Of a stretch of 64,000 bases of DNA, positions 1-8,863 are shown in pieces. The DNA is taken from positions 1-64,000 of the forward strand of contig NZ_JXSQ01000006.1 of NCBI RefSeq assembly GCF_000834055.1, in the 5' to 3' direction. Numbering within the stretch: the first letter of the stretch is position 1; every line of letters begins with the position of its first letter. A program made the position numbers and the translations under genes. The notes below the pieces were generated by a model. It was not told the DNA's origin, ran no database searches, and saw nothing but the letters and a program-made list of their open reading frames with translations. Origin of the DNA: Leucobacter komagatae. GTDB lineage: Bacteria; Actinomycetota; Actinomycetes; Actinomycetales; Microbacteriaceae.

Positions 1-635
1 CTGTCGAGTTCGTCCTCACCGACGATATTTACGGGAACGCAATGTCTGAGGACCTGCGACTCCGTGATGCCTGTCGCGACATGTACCGCGAGGCTGTTGA
101 CGTGTGCGCTGAGCTAGGCATGGTGACCGAAATCGAATACGAGTACGGGCCCCAGGATCCAATGCCGCTTTTCACTCCCTACAGGCAGATGCCAGCGGCC
201 GAGGAAACTGACTTCGTGAGTTTCTACCTCGAACTCCTAGCCCGAGCGAGCGGTTCGGCGGCAGCTGTCCTGCTTGAACCACTGAACAGGTATGAGAGCC
301 GTTATCTCAATTCCGTGAGCGACAACCTCCGCGTGCTCGAGTTGGTTAATCATCCCAATAGCGGCCTGCTACCTGACACTTTTCACATGTCGATTGAAGA
401 GCAGAGCATCAGCGGCGCTCTGCGATCCGCTGGGGACCGCACCCGTCACGTGCACCTCGGCGAGAATAACCGGTTGCTACCGGGCCAGGGAAGCCTGAAT
501 TGGATCGACATCTTTCAGACCCTCAAGGAAGTCGGATACTCCGGATCCGTCAACCTCGAATGCTCTACAAGCGGAGATCCTCAGATTACGCTGCCGCAGA
601 CGGCTGCATATCTTCGTGAACTCATCGCCAGCTAG
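1..635 (+). CDS. Sugar phosphate isomerase/epimerase, xylose-isomerase-like TIM barrel (5' partial)
   Basis: The frame is open from the window edge (codons from base 3), so the N-terminus lies outside; the ATG at 42 is probably internal. About 210 residues of the C-terminal part of an AP-endonuclease-2/xylose-isomerase-like TIM barrel are visible. Likely metal and substrate ligands are the Glu in LLEPLNRYE, Asp and His in DTFHMSIEE, His in HVHLGENNR and the last Glu in NLECS. The family isomerises or epimerises keto-sugars, inosose or hydroxypyruvate; the substrate cannot be read from sequence. An SDR follows 82 bp downstream on the same strand, which suggests a sugar or polyol catabolic operon. 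Codon use is more AT-rich than in most of the window. Confidence 0.8.
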   Translation, partial: VEFVLTDDIYGNAMSEDLRLRDACRDMYREAVDVCAELGMVTEIEYEYGPQDPMPLFTPYRQMPAAEETDFVSFYLELLARASGSAAAVLLEPLNRYESRYLNSVSDNLRVLELVNHPNSGLLPDTFHMSIEEQSISGALRSAGDRTRHVHLGENNRLLPGQGSLNWIDIFQTLKEVGYSGSVNLECSTSGDPQITLPQTAAYLRELIAS

Positions 636-717
636 CGTGACCCCACATTGCGCCTATGAGTTCCGACGCACACAAATTCTCATCACGCACTGACACCATG
701 GAAAAGGACAGGAAAAC

Positions 718-1485
718 ATGGACACCAACCTCTCAGGAAGAGTCGCGGTTATCACTGGAGGCGGTCGAGGTATTGGGCTCGCAGTAGCCCGATCATTGGC
801 GGCAGAGGGCGCCGATATTGCTCTACTCGATCTCCTCGACACCGTGAGCGAGACAGCACAGAAGATCGCTGAGGAGTTTGGCGTGCGCGCCTACGGGCAG
901 CGACTTGACGTCACAGACCAGGCCGCGACTGAAACTGCTTTCGCGGCGATCGCTCAGCACCTTGGGGTCCCCCAGGTGCTACTCACGGCCGCCGGTATCG
1001 AAATCAATGGCGACTCGATCGATGTCACGGCCGACCAGTGGCGAAAAGTCATTGATGTCAACCTCACCGGAACCTTCTTCTCCGCCCAAGCATTTGGCCG
1101 AGGACTTCTCGCCGCAGGTCTCCAGGGAAGTGCTGTCCTAATCTCGTCGATGTCGGGGCTCATCGTCAACGTGCCCCAATGGGCCGCGTCATACAACTCT
1201 TCAAAGGCGGCCGTTGCCCACCTGGGTAAGTCGCTCGCGGTGGAGTGGGCGCCATCGGGAATCAGGGTGAATTCAATCGCTCCCGGGTACGTGCTCACGG
1301 ATCTGACCCGACAAATCATCGAACAGGATCCCTCGCTCGAGGCCGAGTGGGTTCGCCTCATCCCGCAAGGGAGAATGGCTGTTCCCGAGGACCTCTCGGG
1401 TCTCGTGATCTTCCTTGCTTCCGACTCATCCGCTTATCTCACAGGGCAGCAGATCGTTATCGATGGGGGCTACACGGCCGTCTAA
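718..1485 (+). CDS. SDR family NAD(P)-dependent oxidoreductase
   Basis: A 255-residue classical short-chain dehydrogenase. The cofactor motif TGGGRGIG is at residues 13-20, Asp38 at the end of beta2 favours NAD(H), the catalytic Ser is at 143-144, and YNSSK gives Tyr159 and Lys163. The usual NNAG motif is TAAG here. PGYVLTDL and the C-terminal GQQIVIDGGYTAV are typical of the family. The ATG at 718 follows an AAGGACAGGA ribosome site. It is probably co-transcribed with the upstream isomerase-like gene and would oxidise a sugar or polyol intermediate; the substrate is unknown. Confidence 0.9.
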   Translation: MDTNLSGRVAVITGGGRGIGLAVARSLAAEGADIALLDLLDTVSETAQKIAEEFGVRAYGQRLDVTDQAATETAFAAIAQHLGVPQVLLTAAGIEINGDSIDVTADQWRKVIDVNLTGTFFSAQAFGRGLLAAGLQGSAVLISSMSGLIVNVPQWAASYNSSKAAVAHLGKSLAVEWAPSGIRVNSIAPGYVLTDLTRQIIEQDPSLEAEWVRLIPQGRMAVPEDLSGLVIFLASDSSAYLTGQQIVIDGGYTAV

Positions 1486-1542
1486 CGGTTCCGGTGCTCC
1501 GAACGAACCGGCACACCGCGCTGTTCATCGATCGCGCAAGCA

Positions 1543-1578
1543 CGATGGCGGGCCCGACCTACGTCGAGCCCGCCATCG
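1543..1578. terminator. Bidirectional hairpin terminator between convergent genes
   Basis: A perfect 11-bp stem (CGATGGCGGGC with GCCCGCCATCG) encloses a 14-nt loop and ends exactly where the convergent gene's stop codon begins. There is no long T-run. It sits between the SDR and the membrane-protein operon, so it could serve both. Confidence 0.6.
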
Positions 1579-1767
1579 CTAGTTGAACATAAAGTTCGAA
1601 GCGCAGGTGCCAAACGCGATCACAAAGACCGCGAAGATTCCCATCGTTACCCACGCCTTAGCTGGCACGTTTTCGGGGTTATCATCGCCAACGGTCGCAT
1701 CGACCGCTGCGTCGCTGTCTGCCTCACCGGCGGGTGCGTGAAGCTGCGTGTGCTGTTCTGAGGTCAT
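1579..1767 (-). CDS. Small C-terminally anchored membrane protein, unknown function
   Basis: A 62-residue protein with an acidic, Ala/Asp-rich N-terminal half and one hydrophobic segment near the C-terminus (WVTMGIFAVFVIAFGTCAS). The start is the ATG at 1767, which overlaps the stop of the upstream gene by 4 bp (ATGA); a longer frame upstream would run into that gene. Translational coupling suggests it works with the upstream membrane protein. I do not recognise a family. Confidence 0.6.
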   Translation of the reverse strand: MTSEQHTQLHAPAGEADSDAAVDATVGDDNPENVPAKAWVTMGIFAVFVIAFGTCASNFMFN

Positions 1768-2204
1768 GCTGGGCTCACAATCCGGGCAACATCGGCCACG
1801 ATGGAGATGGCAAGGACAAGGAATACGAACAGGATGAACCACGTGTACATCCATTTACCGCGGTAGTCGCTGATCCAGAATCGGCGGACACTCACGACCC
1901 CGTTCACGCCAGCGACGAGGCAGAGCGCGATCCCGAGCGGCGCCGCGACAACTCCGGCGAACCCAACGATCGGCACGAGGATCGGAATGAGCAGGTAGGT
2001 GATGATGCAGCGCACACCGGAAACGATGATGGCGACGCGGAAGTTCCTGTGAGCGTCCCGGTTGATAAACGGCGTCTTCTTTGCGCCTTCAACGCGGAGC
2101 AAACGCCGCATGAACCGGTCGACCGGAGATCTCTCAATCTCCGGGGTCGCTTCCGCTTCGGCGCCTGCGGTTGCGGTTTCTGTTGCGGTGTTCGCGATAG
2201 CCAT
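1764..2204 (-). CDS. Membrane protein of unknown function
   Basis: A 146-residue protein: a cytoplasmic-type N-terminus of about 55 residues rich in Ala/Glu/Thr, then three likely membrane segments (about residues 57-80, 80-103 and 117-142). An HRNFR stretch precedes the first segment and a WISDYRGKWMY linker lies before the last. It is first in a two-gene unit whose second gene starts inside its stop codon. No catalytic motif is visible and the function is unknown. Confidence 0.65.
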   Translation of the reverse strand: MAIANTATETATAGAEAEATPEIERSPVDRFMRRLLRVEGAKKTPFINRDAHRNFRVAIIVSGVRCIITYLLIPILVPIVGFAGVVAAPLGIALCLVAGVNGVVSVRRFWISDYRGKWMYTWFILFVFLVLAISIVADVARIVSPA

Positions 2205-2452
2205 TGACTCTCCTGGTCGAGCTGTTGCAGCTGTGACGATCTGCCGTATCTCTGCGAAATCTTAACAGCCTTTGCTCTGCACATCTGATGTGCGGCGGCG
2301 GTGGCGCCGAGATTTCTCCGATATACGGCGCGGGCTCTCACGCGACGCACAGCAGGTTGCTGGGACTTCGAATGGCGCACCATAGAAAGCACGCTTCCTT
2401 GGGCGCAGCCGGAAATCCGGATGCCGTTTCGGCCGCCCGTTATCCTCACCCC

Positions 2453-2503
2453 GCCCTGCGCGAGATGTGGTCACGGGTTGGCGCTCGGCTGCTCGCGCAG
2501 GGC
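2453..2503 (-). terminator. Long inverted repeat downstream of the ABC-F gene
   Basis: A perfect 12-bp inverted repeat, GCCCTGCGCGAG (2453-2464) and CTCGCGCAGGGC (2492-2503), with a 27-nt loop, begins at the ABC-F stop codon. It is a plausible terminator for that gene. The rest of the 298-bp gap (2205-2452) shows no convincing gene and presumably holds the promoter of the membrane-protein pair. Confidence 0.45.
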
Positions 2504-4200
2504 TACAGCTCGCTGACCGAGCCTGCCTCAACGTGCCAGCGCCGGTCGAGCCGCACGGTGCCGAGCATGCGGCGGTCGTGCGTAACGAGCAGCAGCGCGC
2601 CCTCGTAGCTTTCGAGCGCTTGCTCGAGCTGTTCGATCGCCGGCAGATCGAGGTGGTTCGTCGGCTCGTCGAGCACGAGCACGTTCACCCCTCGCGCCTG
2701 AAGCAGTGCGAGTCCGGCGCGCGTCCGCTCTCCAGGCGAGAGCTCACCGCACGGCCGATTCACGTGGTCCGCTTTCAGACCAAACTTTGCGAGCAGCGTG
2801 CGCACCTCGGCTGCTGTGAGCTCTGGCACAAGCGATTCGAACGCCTCAGCAAGCGGATCCATCCCCGCGAACAGTGAGCGTGCCTGGTCGATCTCGCCGA
2901 TCGAAACAGAACTGCCAAGCGCAGCCGACCCGGTGTCGGGCTCTTGCCTACCAAGCAGCAGTCTGAGCAGCGTCGATTTCCCCGCGCCGTTCGGCCCGGT
3001 GATACCGACACGCTCTCCGGCGTTGAGCTGCAGCGACACCGGACCAAGCGTGAAGTCGCCCTGCACGGCGACGGCCTCGTTCAGCGTCGCAACGACAGCG
3101 CTCGACCGGGGCGCGGCCCCGATTGTGAACTCAAGCTGCCACTCCTTGCGCGGCTCTTCGACTTCCTCAAGCCTGCGGATCCGGCTTTCCATCTGCCGCA
3201 CCTTCTGCGCCTGTTTCTCGCTCGACTCGGTCGAGGCCGCGCGGCGGATCTTGTCGTTGTCGGGGTTCTTTTTCATCGCGTTTCGCACACCCTGACTCGA
3301 CCATTCCCGCTGCGTGCGCGCACGGGAGACGAGATCCGCCTTCTTGCTCGCGAACTCCTCGTAGTCGTCGCGCTTGTGCTGCCGAACGATCGCGCGCTCC
3401 TCAAGATACGCGTCATAGCCACCACCGAACACGCGGTTGCTGTTCTGGGCAAGATCCAGCTCGAGCACGCGCGTCACACAGCGCGCGAGGAACTCGCGGT
3501 CGTGACTCACGAGCACAACACCTCCGCGCAGCCCCTGCACGAACGACTCGAGCCTCTCGAGCCCCTCAAGATCAAGGTCGTTCGTTGGCTCGTCGAGGAG
3601 CACGATGTCGAAGCGAGACAGCAGCAGGGCGGCGAGCCCCACCCGCGCGGCCTGCCCGCCCGAGAGCGACGTCATGAGCGACCCCTCGGAGACACCAACA
3701 CTCGGCTCACCGTCTGCTGCACCTGAAGTGGTTGCGCCGAGCCCCAGCTCTGCGAGCACCGCAGGCAGGCGATCCTCGAGGTCGGCTGCCCCGCTCGCAA
3801 GCCATCGGTCGAGCGCGACGGAATACACGTCCGCCGGGTCTGGCGCGCCCGGCGCGACAGGGTCGGTCTCGCCGAGCGCCGCCGCTGCAGCGTCCATCTC
3901 AGCAGTGGCCTGAGCGCACCCGGTGCGCCGCGCCACATAGGCGGCAACGGTCTCGCCAGCGATCCGCTCGTGTTCCTGTGGCAGCCACCCGACGAAGGCG
4001 TCGCGAGGGGCGAGGTGAATCGTCCCCTCTTGTGGGGCGAGCTCCCCCGCAAGGATCCGCAACAGCGTGGACTTGCCTGCCCCGTTCACGCCGACGACTC
4101 CGACAACGTCGCCGGGTGCGACGGTGAGGTCGAGGTCTTCAAAGAGCGTGCGGTGTGCGTACCCGCCCGCGACGCCCTGGGCGACGAGAGTTGCAGTCAT
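2503..4200 (-). CDS. ABC-F family ATP-binding protein
   Basis: A 565-residue protein with two ABC ATPase domains and no membrane segments, the ABC-F layout. Domain 1 has Walker A GVNGAGKST (residues 37-45), signature LSGGQAAR and Walker B IVLLDEPTNDLDL. Domain 2 has GPNGAGKST (near 400), signature LSPGERTR and LVLDEPTNHLDL. The linker between them is long, charged and probably helical, with many Arg/Lys/Glu, as expected for the ribosome-contacting P-site tRNA-interaction motif. Members act on the ribosome as translation factors (EttA type) or protect it from antibiotics (Vga/Msr type); sequence alone does not decide. It appears to stand alone, with a likely hairpin terminator after the stop. 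Confidence 0.92.
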   Translation of the reverse strand: MTATLVAQGVAGGYAHRTLFEDLDLTVAPGDVVGVVGVNGAGKSTLLRILAGELAPQEGTIHLAPRDAFVGWLPQEHERIAGETVAAYVARRTGCAQATAEMDAAAAALGETDPVAPGAPDPADVYSVALDRWLASGAADLEDRLPAVLAELGLGATTSGAADGEPSVGVSEGSLMTSLSGGQAARVGLAALLLSRFDIVLLDEPTNDLDLEGLERLESFVQGLRGGVVLVSHDREFLARCVTRVLELDLAQNSNRVFGGGYDAYLEERAIVRQHKRDDYEEFASKKADLVSRARTQREWSSQGVRNAMKKNPDNDKIRRAASTESSEKQAQKVRQMESRIRRLEEVEEPRKEWQLEFTIGAAPRSSAVVATLNEAVAVQGDFTLGPVSLQLNAGERVGITGPNGAGKSTLLRLLLGRQEPDTGSAALGSSVSIGEIDQARSLFAGMDPLAEAFESLVPELTAAEVRTLLAKFGLKADHVNRPCGELSPGERTRAGLALLQARGVNVLVLDEPTNHLDLPAIEQLEQALESYEGALLLVTHDRRMLGTVRLDRRWHVEAGSVSEL

Positions 4201-4209
4201 CCCCCAAGC

Positions 4210-4404
4210 TTATTGATTATTCTCCGGCTCGTGATGCTCGTCGCTGTCGTCCGGTCGCACGCGCCCCACCCCGACCATCACGTCGAACGTCGCTCGCGCG
4301 TGCTCCTTCAACCGCTGGCGGGCAACCTCCGATTGCCCGTCCGCGATCGCCCTAATAATCAACGTGTGAAGCTGTGCATCGAGCCGACTTCGGGAGGGTC
4401 TCAA
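4210..4404 (-). pseudogene. 3' remnant of a GntR-family regulator (FCD domain C-terminus)
   Basis: About 55 codons resembling the last helix of an FCD ligand-binding domain: LHTLIIRAIADGQSEVA followed by RQRLKEHARATFD, the family's usual his-hydrophobic, DG, A..R...H ending. The DNA-binding domain and most of the FCD domain are missing. The open frame is cut at about 4374-4404, exactly where a second gene remnant begins on the other strand, so both look like survivors of one deletion. A natural small gene is unlikely because the homology starts mid-domain. Confidence 0.6.
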
Positions 4405-4714
4405 GTTTCATGAGGGAATCATTACGCAGGTCGTGAAGAACGAGCCGACGCAGACCATCGGCTGGGTATCGAACAACCCCGGCTACCAGGCCGGAGATAC
4501 TGAGCTCGCGCGCCTCGAAAAGGAGTATCGTGGCTCCGCGACGATTGAGGATGCGCAGGGCCTCTACGATGAAATGCAACAGTACATTGAGGATCTGCGT
4601 CCGCTGAGCAGACTCGGCGACACTCACGACATGTTCGCTTCGTCCTCCCGTCTCGACAACATCAAGGTATTCGACGCGTCGATCACCTGGTGGAATGTCA
4701 CCGAGGTCGACTGA
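4388..4714 (+). pseudogene. Internally deleted family-5 (peptide-type) solute-binding protein remnant
   Basis: The frame opens with LREGLKFHEG, the conserved block near residue 80-90 of SBP_bac_5 proteins, and then passes directly to the C-terminal lobe (NNPGYQAGDTELARLEKEY, an LYDEMQQYIEDLRP block and a WW-containing end). Roughly 300 residues that normally separate these blocks are absent. Signal peptide and start codon are missing; GTG at 4433 could initiate 93 residues but would not make a binding protein. I read it as a decayed ABC-importer component whose permease and ATPase genes are gone. The intact family member at 43374-44927 gives the expected layout. Confidence 0.6.
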
Positions 4715-4875
4715 GTGCGCGTTTGAGGGGACAGCCCGCCCCGGCCCCCTGCACTGTGGCCCGCCCGCTCTGGTCGGGTGGGTCACAGTTCGACAGCGGT
4801 AGCTTGCGCAAGAAAACCCACTCGACGTAGGTTCTATTTGAGGTTCAACGTCGAACTGGAAGGGTATGGACCCGA

Positions 4876-6126
4876 ATGTCGACCACCGCGGCACCCATCA
4901 AACCCCCACCGCTCAGTCCACGGCTTCGCCGACTTCTCGTGAGTCTCCTGCCGGCGAATCTTTCTATCTTCCTCGTCTGGGGCGCCACTACTGGCGTGCT
5001 CTTGCAGGCACAAGTGCAGGTAATCGACCCGATCAACAAGGAGAGTAGTTACGCGCTTGTCGCGGGCGTCGGGGCGTTGCTCGCCATTTTCGCGCAGCCC
5101 ATCGCCGGCGTCATCTCCGATCGAACGCGGAGCCGGTTCGGCAAGCGAGCGCCGTGGCTTGTGGGCGGGGCGGTTGTGGGAGCTATCGGCCTCATCGGTA
5201 TAGGGTCAGCAAACACCATCCTGCAAGTGTTTCTCTCGTGGTGTGCGGTGCAGGTATCCCTGAATTTCACCCAGGGTCCACTTTCAGCGGTGCTCCCCGA
5301 CCGGGTGCCAAGTGAGCGACGCGGCCTATTTTCTTCGGTAATGGGTCTCGGCCTGCTGGCTGGGATGCTGTGCGGTCAGATTCTTGGCGCAATGCTCGTG
5401 CCGAACTTCCTGCTCGCTTACCTGCTGCTCGGTGGATTCGTTGTCCTCGCAATCGTTGCGTTCGTACTGATCAACCCGCAGGCTTCCAACGTTGGCGAAC
5501 CTCGCAAGCCGTTCAGCCCGGCCGTGTTCTTCAAGACGTTTTGGGTGAATCCGCTCGCGCACCCAGACTTCTTTTGGGCGTTCGTTGGCAGGCTACTCAT
5601 CAATACCGGCTATACGCTCATCTCCACATACAGCCTCTTCATCCTGCAGGAGTTCGTCGGTCTCACGCTGGCGGAGGCCCTTGGCGCGCTCCCCATAGTC
5701 GCGGCGGTAGGGCTCGTCGGGATGCTCATCACAACGCTGACTTCCGGGCCGCTCTCTGATCGCTTGCGACGGCGGCGGGTGTTCGTGTTTGCCAGCAGCG
5801 TGATCCTCAGCGTCGGCCTGTTTGTTCCACTAGTGCTTCCGACAATGGGTGGCATCTTCGCGTACGCGTTCATTGCTGGCCTCGGTTTTGGTGTGTTCCA
5901 GTCGGTCGATACAGCGCTCATCACCGAGGTACTTCCTGACCGAGACGACTTTGGGAAGGATCTCGGGGTGATCAACATCGCTGCGACCCTCCCGCAGACC
6001 ATCGCCCCGGCCGCAGCGGGCCTCATCGTTCTGCGGCTCGGCGGCTACAGCGCGCTGTTTCCTTGGGCGATTGCATTCGTGTTGATCGGCGGCCTCAGCG
6101 TGTGGATGATCCGGTCGGTCCGGTGA
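4876..6126 (+). CDS. MFS transporter
   Basis: A 416-residue integral membrane protein with about twelve predicted helices. The loop between helices 2 and 3 carries a motif-A-like GVISDRTRSRFGKRAPW, a form common in GPH/sugar-cation symporter-like and related MFS proteins. A matching GPLSDRLRRRR loop occurs in the second half. A cytoplasmic loop near residues 205-215 separates the two bundles. The substrate is not readable. The ATG at 4876 follows GGAAGGG at slightly long spacing. It lies next to the importer remnants and converges with the thiamine uptake operon, so it is probably a single gene. Confidence 0.85.
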   Translation: MSTTAAPIKPPPLSPRLRRLLVSLLPANLSIFLVWGATTGVLLQAQVQVIDPINKESSYALVAGVGALLAIFAQPIAGVISDRTRSRFGKRAPWLVGGAVVGAIGLIGIGSANTILQVFLSWCAVQVSLNFTQGPLSAVLPDRVPSERRGLFSSVMGLGLLAGMLCGQILGAMLVPNFLLAYLLLGGFVVLAIVAFVLINPQASNVGEPRKPFSPAVFFKTFWVNPLAHPDFFWAFVGRLLINTGYTLISTYSLFILQEFVGLTLAEALGALPIVAAVGLVGMLITTLTSGPLSDRLRRRRVFVFASSVILSVGLFVPLVLPTMGGIFAYAFIAGLGFGVFQSVDTALITEVLPDRDDFGKDLGVINIAATLPQTIAPAAAGLIVLRLGGYSALFPWAIAFVLIGGLSVWMIRSVR

Positions 6127-6177
6127 TGTGGGCCACCATCGCAGGGTGTCGTCGCGTACACGTGCGTGAGGGCCCCA

Positions 6178-7062
6178 CTACCCGCAACCGGAGTTCGCGC
6201 TGTCAGGGGTGTTCATGCTTCCTCCTGCGCCGCTCAACAGTGTCAGCAGCTTCGTACTTGCCGCCCTGTCGCCGCCGCTTTCCGCTTCACGCAGGCGCGC
6301 TGCGGCATCCGGGCGCGCTTCAATGTGGATAATTCGTCCGGGGCGATCGCTAAGCACCAGCACCTGATCTGCCAAGAGCAGCGCCTCGTCGATGTCGTGC
6401 GTGACGAGCAGAATCTGCCGCTGATCGAGGGCAACGATTTCCAGTAGCCAACGCTGCAACTGCCGCCTGGTGAGGGCGTCGAGCGCCCCGAGCGGTTCGT
6501 CGAGTGCGAGTACCCCCTGCGGCATGAGGAACGTACGCATGAGCGCGACGCGCTGGCGCATCCCGCCCGACAGTTCGTCTGGCCAGGCGCGTTCCTGACC
6601 GAGCAGGCCGAAGCGCTCGAGCAGGGCTCGTGCTTCTCGCCTCGCCACTGCCGGGTCCCGCCCACACGTTTCCGCGCCAAGCGTCGCGTTGTCGAGTGCG
6701 CGCAACCACGGCATGAGCGCGTCGCGCTGCGGGTGGTAGGCGACGCCGCCAGGCGACCCTACGAGGTCGGTGCCTCCGATCGCGGCGCTCCCGCTGTCCG
6801 GGGTGACGAGCCCGGCCAGGATCCGCAGCAGCGTCGACTTGCCGCAACCGCTGGGCCCGACGATCGCAGTCAGCGTGCCAGGCTCCGCCGTGAAGGAGAC
6901 GTTCTCGAGTGCTGCGCTGCTGACACCGCGCCGAAGCACCCGCCCTGCGCCAGGTGCGGGGAAGGCATGCGAGAGAGCCGTGACGACAAGCTGCTGCGGC
7001 TCGGCCGGCGTGCCGGAGCGCTGCCGCCTCGCGCGGTGCTGCCGTCCGCTGCGCGGTGCCAC
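6178..7062 (-). CDS. thiZ: ABC transporter ATP-binding protein for thiamine precursor uptake (ThiZ-like)
   Basis: An ABC ATPase of the nitrate/sulfonate/taurine-type class. Walker A GPSGCGKST, signature LSGGMRQR and Walker B VLALDEPLGALD are visible, followed by the H-loop LLVTHDIDEALLLADQ. The start is uncertain: GTG at 7062 lies one base after the stop of the SBP gene and gives 294 residues, while an in-frame ATG at 7119 would overlap that gene by 56 bp. It is last in the operon thiamine-binding protein-ThiX-ThiY-ThiZ controlled by a TPP riboswitch, so it should energise import of HMP, formylaminopyrimidine or another thiamine precursor. Confidence 0.85.
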   Translation of the reverse strand: MAPRSGRQHRARRQRSGTPAEPQQLVVTALSHAFPAPGAGRVLRRGVSSAALENVSFTAEPGTLTAIVGPSGCGKSTLLRILAGLVTPDSGSAAIGGTDLVGSPGGVAYHPQRDALMPWLRALDNATLGAETCGRDPAVARREARALLERFGLLGQERAWPDELSGGMRQRVALMRTFLMPQGVLALDEPLGALDALTRRQLQRWLLEIVALDQRQILLVTHDIDEALLLADQVLVLSDRPGRIIHIEARPDAAARLREAESGGDRAASTKLLTLLSGAGGSMNTPDSANSGCG

Positions 7063-7063
7063 G

Positions 7064-8074
7064 TCAGCCCGCGGGGAGGTAGTCGTTGCTCCACGCACCG
7101 TCGAGCGGCGCGACGTCATCGAGCATCTCGGCGCTCACGAGGAACTCGGTGAAGCGTTGCCAGACCGCCTCCTCCATCTCACCGAATCGCCCCTGTGAGG
7201 TGTACCGCGGCGCGTAGTACTCGACCGCGGCTTCAACGAGCGCTCGGTCGAGTTCTGGCGCGGCCGCGAGCAGCGCGTCGGCGCCTGCGCCGGGGTCGCC
7301 AGCGACCGCGTCATAGCCGCTGCTCGTCGCAGCGAGGAAGGCAGCGGCGAGCTCGGGATCCGCCGACATGGCAGCCCCGTTGCCGACAATGATCGGGGTG
7401 TACCAGTTGGGGATGCAGCTCTCGTGCTCGGCGAGCGGCACGATGACGACGTCGTCGCGTTCTGCCTCAGCCCGCAGCGCATCCCACCCACCAAACACCC
7501 ACGTGACGTCGAACCGCTGCTGGGCGAGGCCCGCGAGGTAGTCGACGTTGCCGATGTCGATGAACTCGACCTCGTTCGGGTCGCCACCGCCGCAGCTGGC
7601 GAGGGCGGAAATGATTTCTGTCTCGAGCGCCCCACCGTAGCCGCCGTAGGTGAGTCCGGCGAGGGATCCTGGGTCGGTCGTGAGGCCGGATCCGGTGAGC
7701 CCCATGAGCACTGAGTCGTTCACCGGCAGCAGTGTCGCGACCGCCTGAAGGTCCATGCCTGCCGCACGCGCCGGGAGCAACGATTCCGCTTGCGAGATGC
7801 CGAACTCGACGCGTCCTTCCGCGACCGAAGCTGCGGCCCCAATCCCGTCCCCCGGCTCGATGATGGAGACGTCGAGCCCCGCCGCCTCGTACAGGCCGTG
7901 CTGTTGGGCGTAGTAGATGCCGGCGTGGTGTGCGTTTGGCGTCCAGTTGAGCATGAGGGTGACGGGTTGCAGCTCGGGCGCTGCGGGCTCCGCTTGGCAA
8001 CCCGTGAGCGCGAGGGAACCGATGAGCGCGGCTGCGATGCCGACGCGGCGTGCGGGGAAACGTGTGGGGGTCAT
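7064..8074 (-). CDS. thiY: Thiamine-precursor solute-binding lipoprotein (ThiY/NMT1-like)
   Basis: A 336-residue lipoprotein: basic N-terminus, hydrophobic segment and lipobox LALTGC with Cys26. The mature part matches the NMT1/THI5-like fold, with LMLNWTPNAHHAGIYYAQ at its start, the hallmark of pyrimidine-binding ThiY/THI5-like proteins. It also has GLYEAAGLDV and a G-rich ligand loop. The ATG at 8074 overlaps the permease stop by 4 bp (ATGA). With the riboswitch upstream, N-formyl-4-amino-5-aminomethyl-2-methylpyrimidine or HMP is the likely ligand. Upstream in-frame codons would extend far into the permease gene and were rejected. Confidence 0.88.
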   Translation of the reverse strand: MTPTRFPARRVGIAAALIGSLALTGCQAEPAAPELQPVTLMLNWTPNAHHAGIYYAQQHGLYEAAGLDVSIIEPGDGIGAAASVAEGRVEFGISQAESLLPARAAGMDLQAVATLLPVNDSVLMGLTGSGLTTDPGSLAGLTYGGYGGALETEIISALASCGGGDPNEVEFIDIGNVDYLAGLAQQRFDVTWVFGGWDALRAEAERDDVVIVPLAEHESCIPNWYTPIIVGNGAAMSADPELAAAFLAATSSGYDAVAGDPGAGADALLAAAPELDRALVEAAVEYYAPRYTSQGRFGEMEEAVWQRFTEFLVSAEMLDDVAPLDGAWSNDYLPAG

Positions 8075-8850
8075 TGCGAGACGCCCTTTCTGGTGGGTGT
8101 GGATCGGGACCGCGCGAGCACGAGGCCCCCAATGAGTGAGGTGAGCCAGAAGAGCAGCACGCCGAGCACGGCGATCACGCCGACAGCGGCGAAGAGCTGG
8201 TCCATCTTGTAGCTCGCTTGTGAGCGTTGCAGGTACACGCCGAGGCCGACGGACGCGCCCATCCATTCGGCGATGATTGCGCTGAATACGACGTAGCTCG
8301 CGGCAACTTTTGCGCCAGCCACGATCGCCGGCACGGCACTGGGGAGCCGCACACGCCGCAACACGGTGAGCGGGGAGGCCCCCATCGCGACCATGAGGTC
8401 AACGAGTGAGCGGTCGGCGTCGCGCATCGCAGCGCTCGCGCTGATCGCGATCGGGAAGAACGCGCCGAGGGTCACGACGAGGATCTTTGGGAACGGACCA
8501 AAGCCGAGCGTTGCGATGAGGATGGGGGCGAACACGACGGGCGGGATCGCCTGGCTCGCGATGAGCACGGGCTCGCAGGCACGGCGGAGCGTGCCAGAAA
8601 GCCCAAGCACGATCCCCACCGCGACACCGCACACTCCCCCGAGCGCGAACCCCGAGATCGCGATCCGCATGGTGGCGAGCAGGTGCATTCCGAGGAGTTC
8701 TCGGTCTGCGAGGCCTGCCCGCCAGACGCTCAAGGGTGACGGCAGCAGGTACGAGGGCGCGTCGGTGACGCGCACCAGCAGACCCCACAGCGCCACCACA
8801 CCGGCGACGGCGAGGAGGACTGGGAGGATCTGCCGTGTGAGAGTTCTCAC
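8071..8850 (-). CDS. thiX: ABC transporter permease for thiamine precursor (ThiX-like)
   Basis: A 259-residue permease of the BPD_transp_1 type with about six helices. The EAA-like coupling loop reads MGASPLTVLRRVRLPSAVPAI. It is related to SsuC/TauC-type permeases that pair with NMT1-like binding proteins. It lies 13 bp after the thiamine-binding protein gene and overlaps the binding-protein start by 4 bp. Its role follows from the TPP riboswitch and the ThiY-like partner. Confidence 0.87.
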   Translation of the reverse strand: MRTLTRQILPVLLAVAGVVALWGLLVRVTDAPSYLLPSPLSVWRAGLADRELLGMHLLATMRIAISGFALGGVCGVAVGIVLGLSGTLRRACEPVLIASQAIPPVVFAPILIATLGFGPFPKILVVTLGAFFPIAISASAAMRDADRSLVDLMVAMGASPLTVLRRVRLPSAVPAIVAGAKVAASYVVFSAIIAEWMGASVGLGVYLQRSQASYKMDQLFAAVGVIAVLGVLLFWLTSLIGGLVLARSRSTPTRKGVSQ

Positions 8851-8863
8851 GGCGGCCAGCGTG

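Noticed and set aside
4433-4714. A 93-residue intact small gene
   Set aside because: The frame continues upstream into a second conserved block of a solute-binding protein, so it is better read as a deleted remnant.
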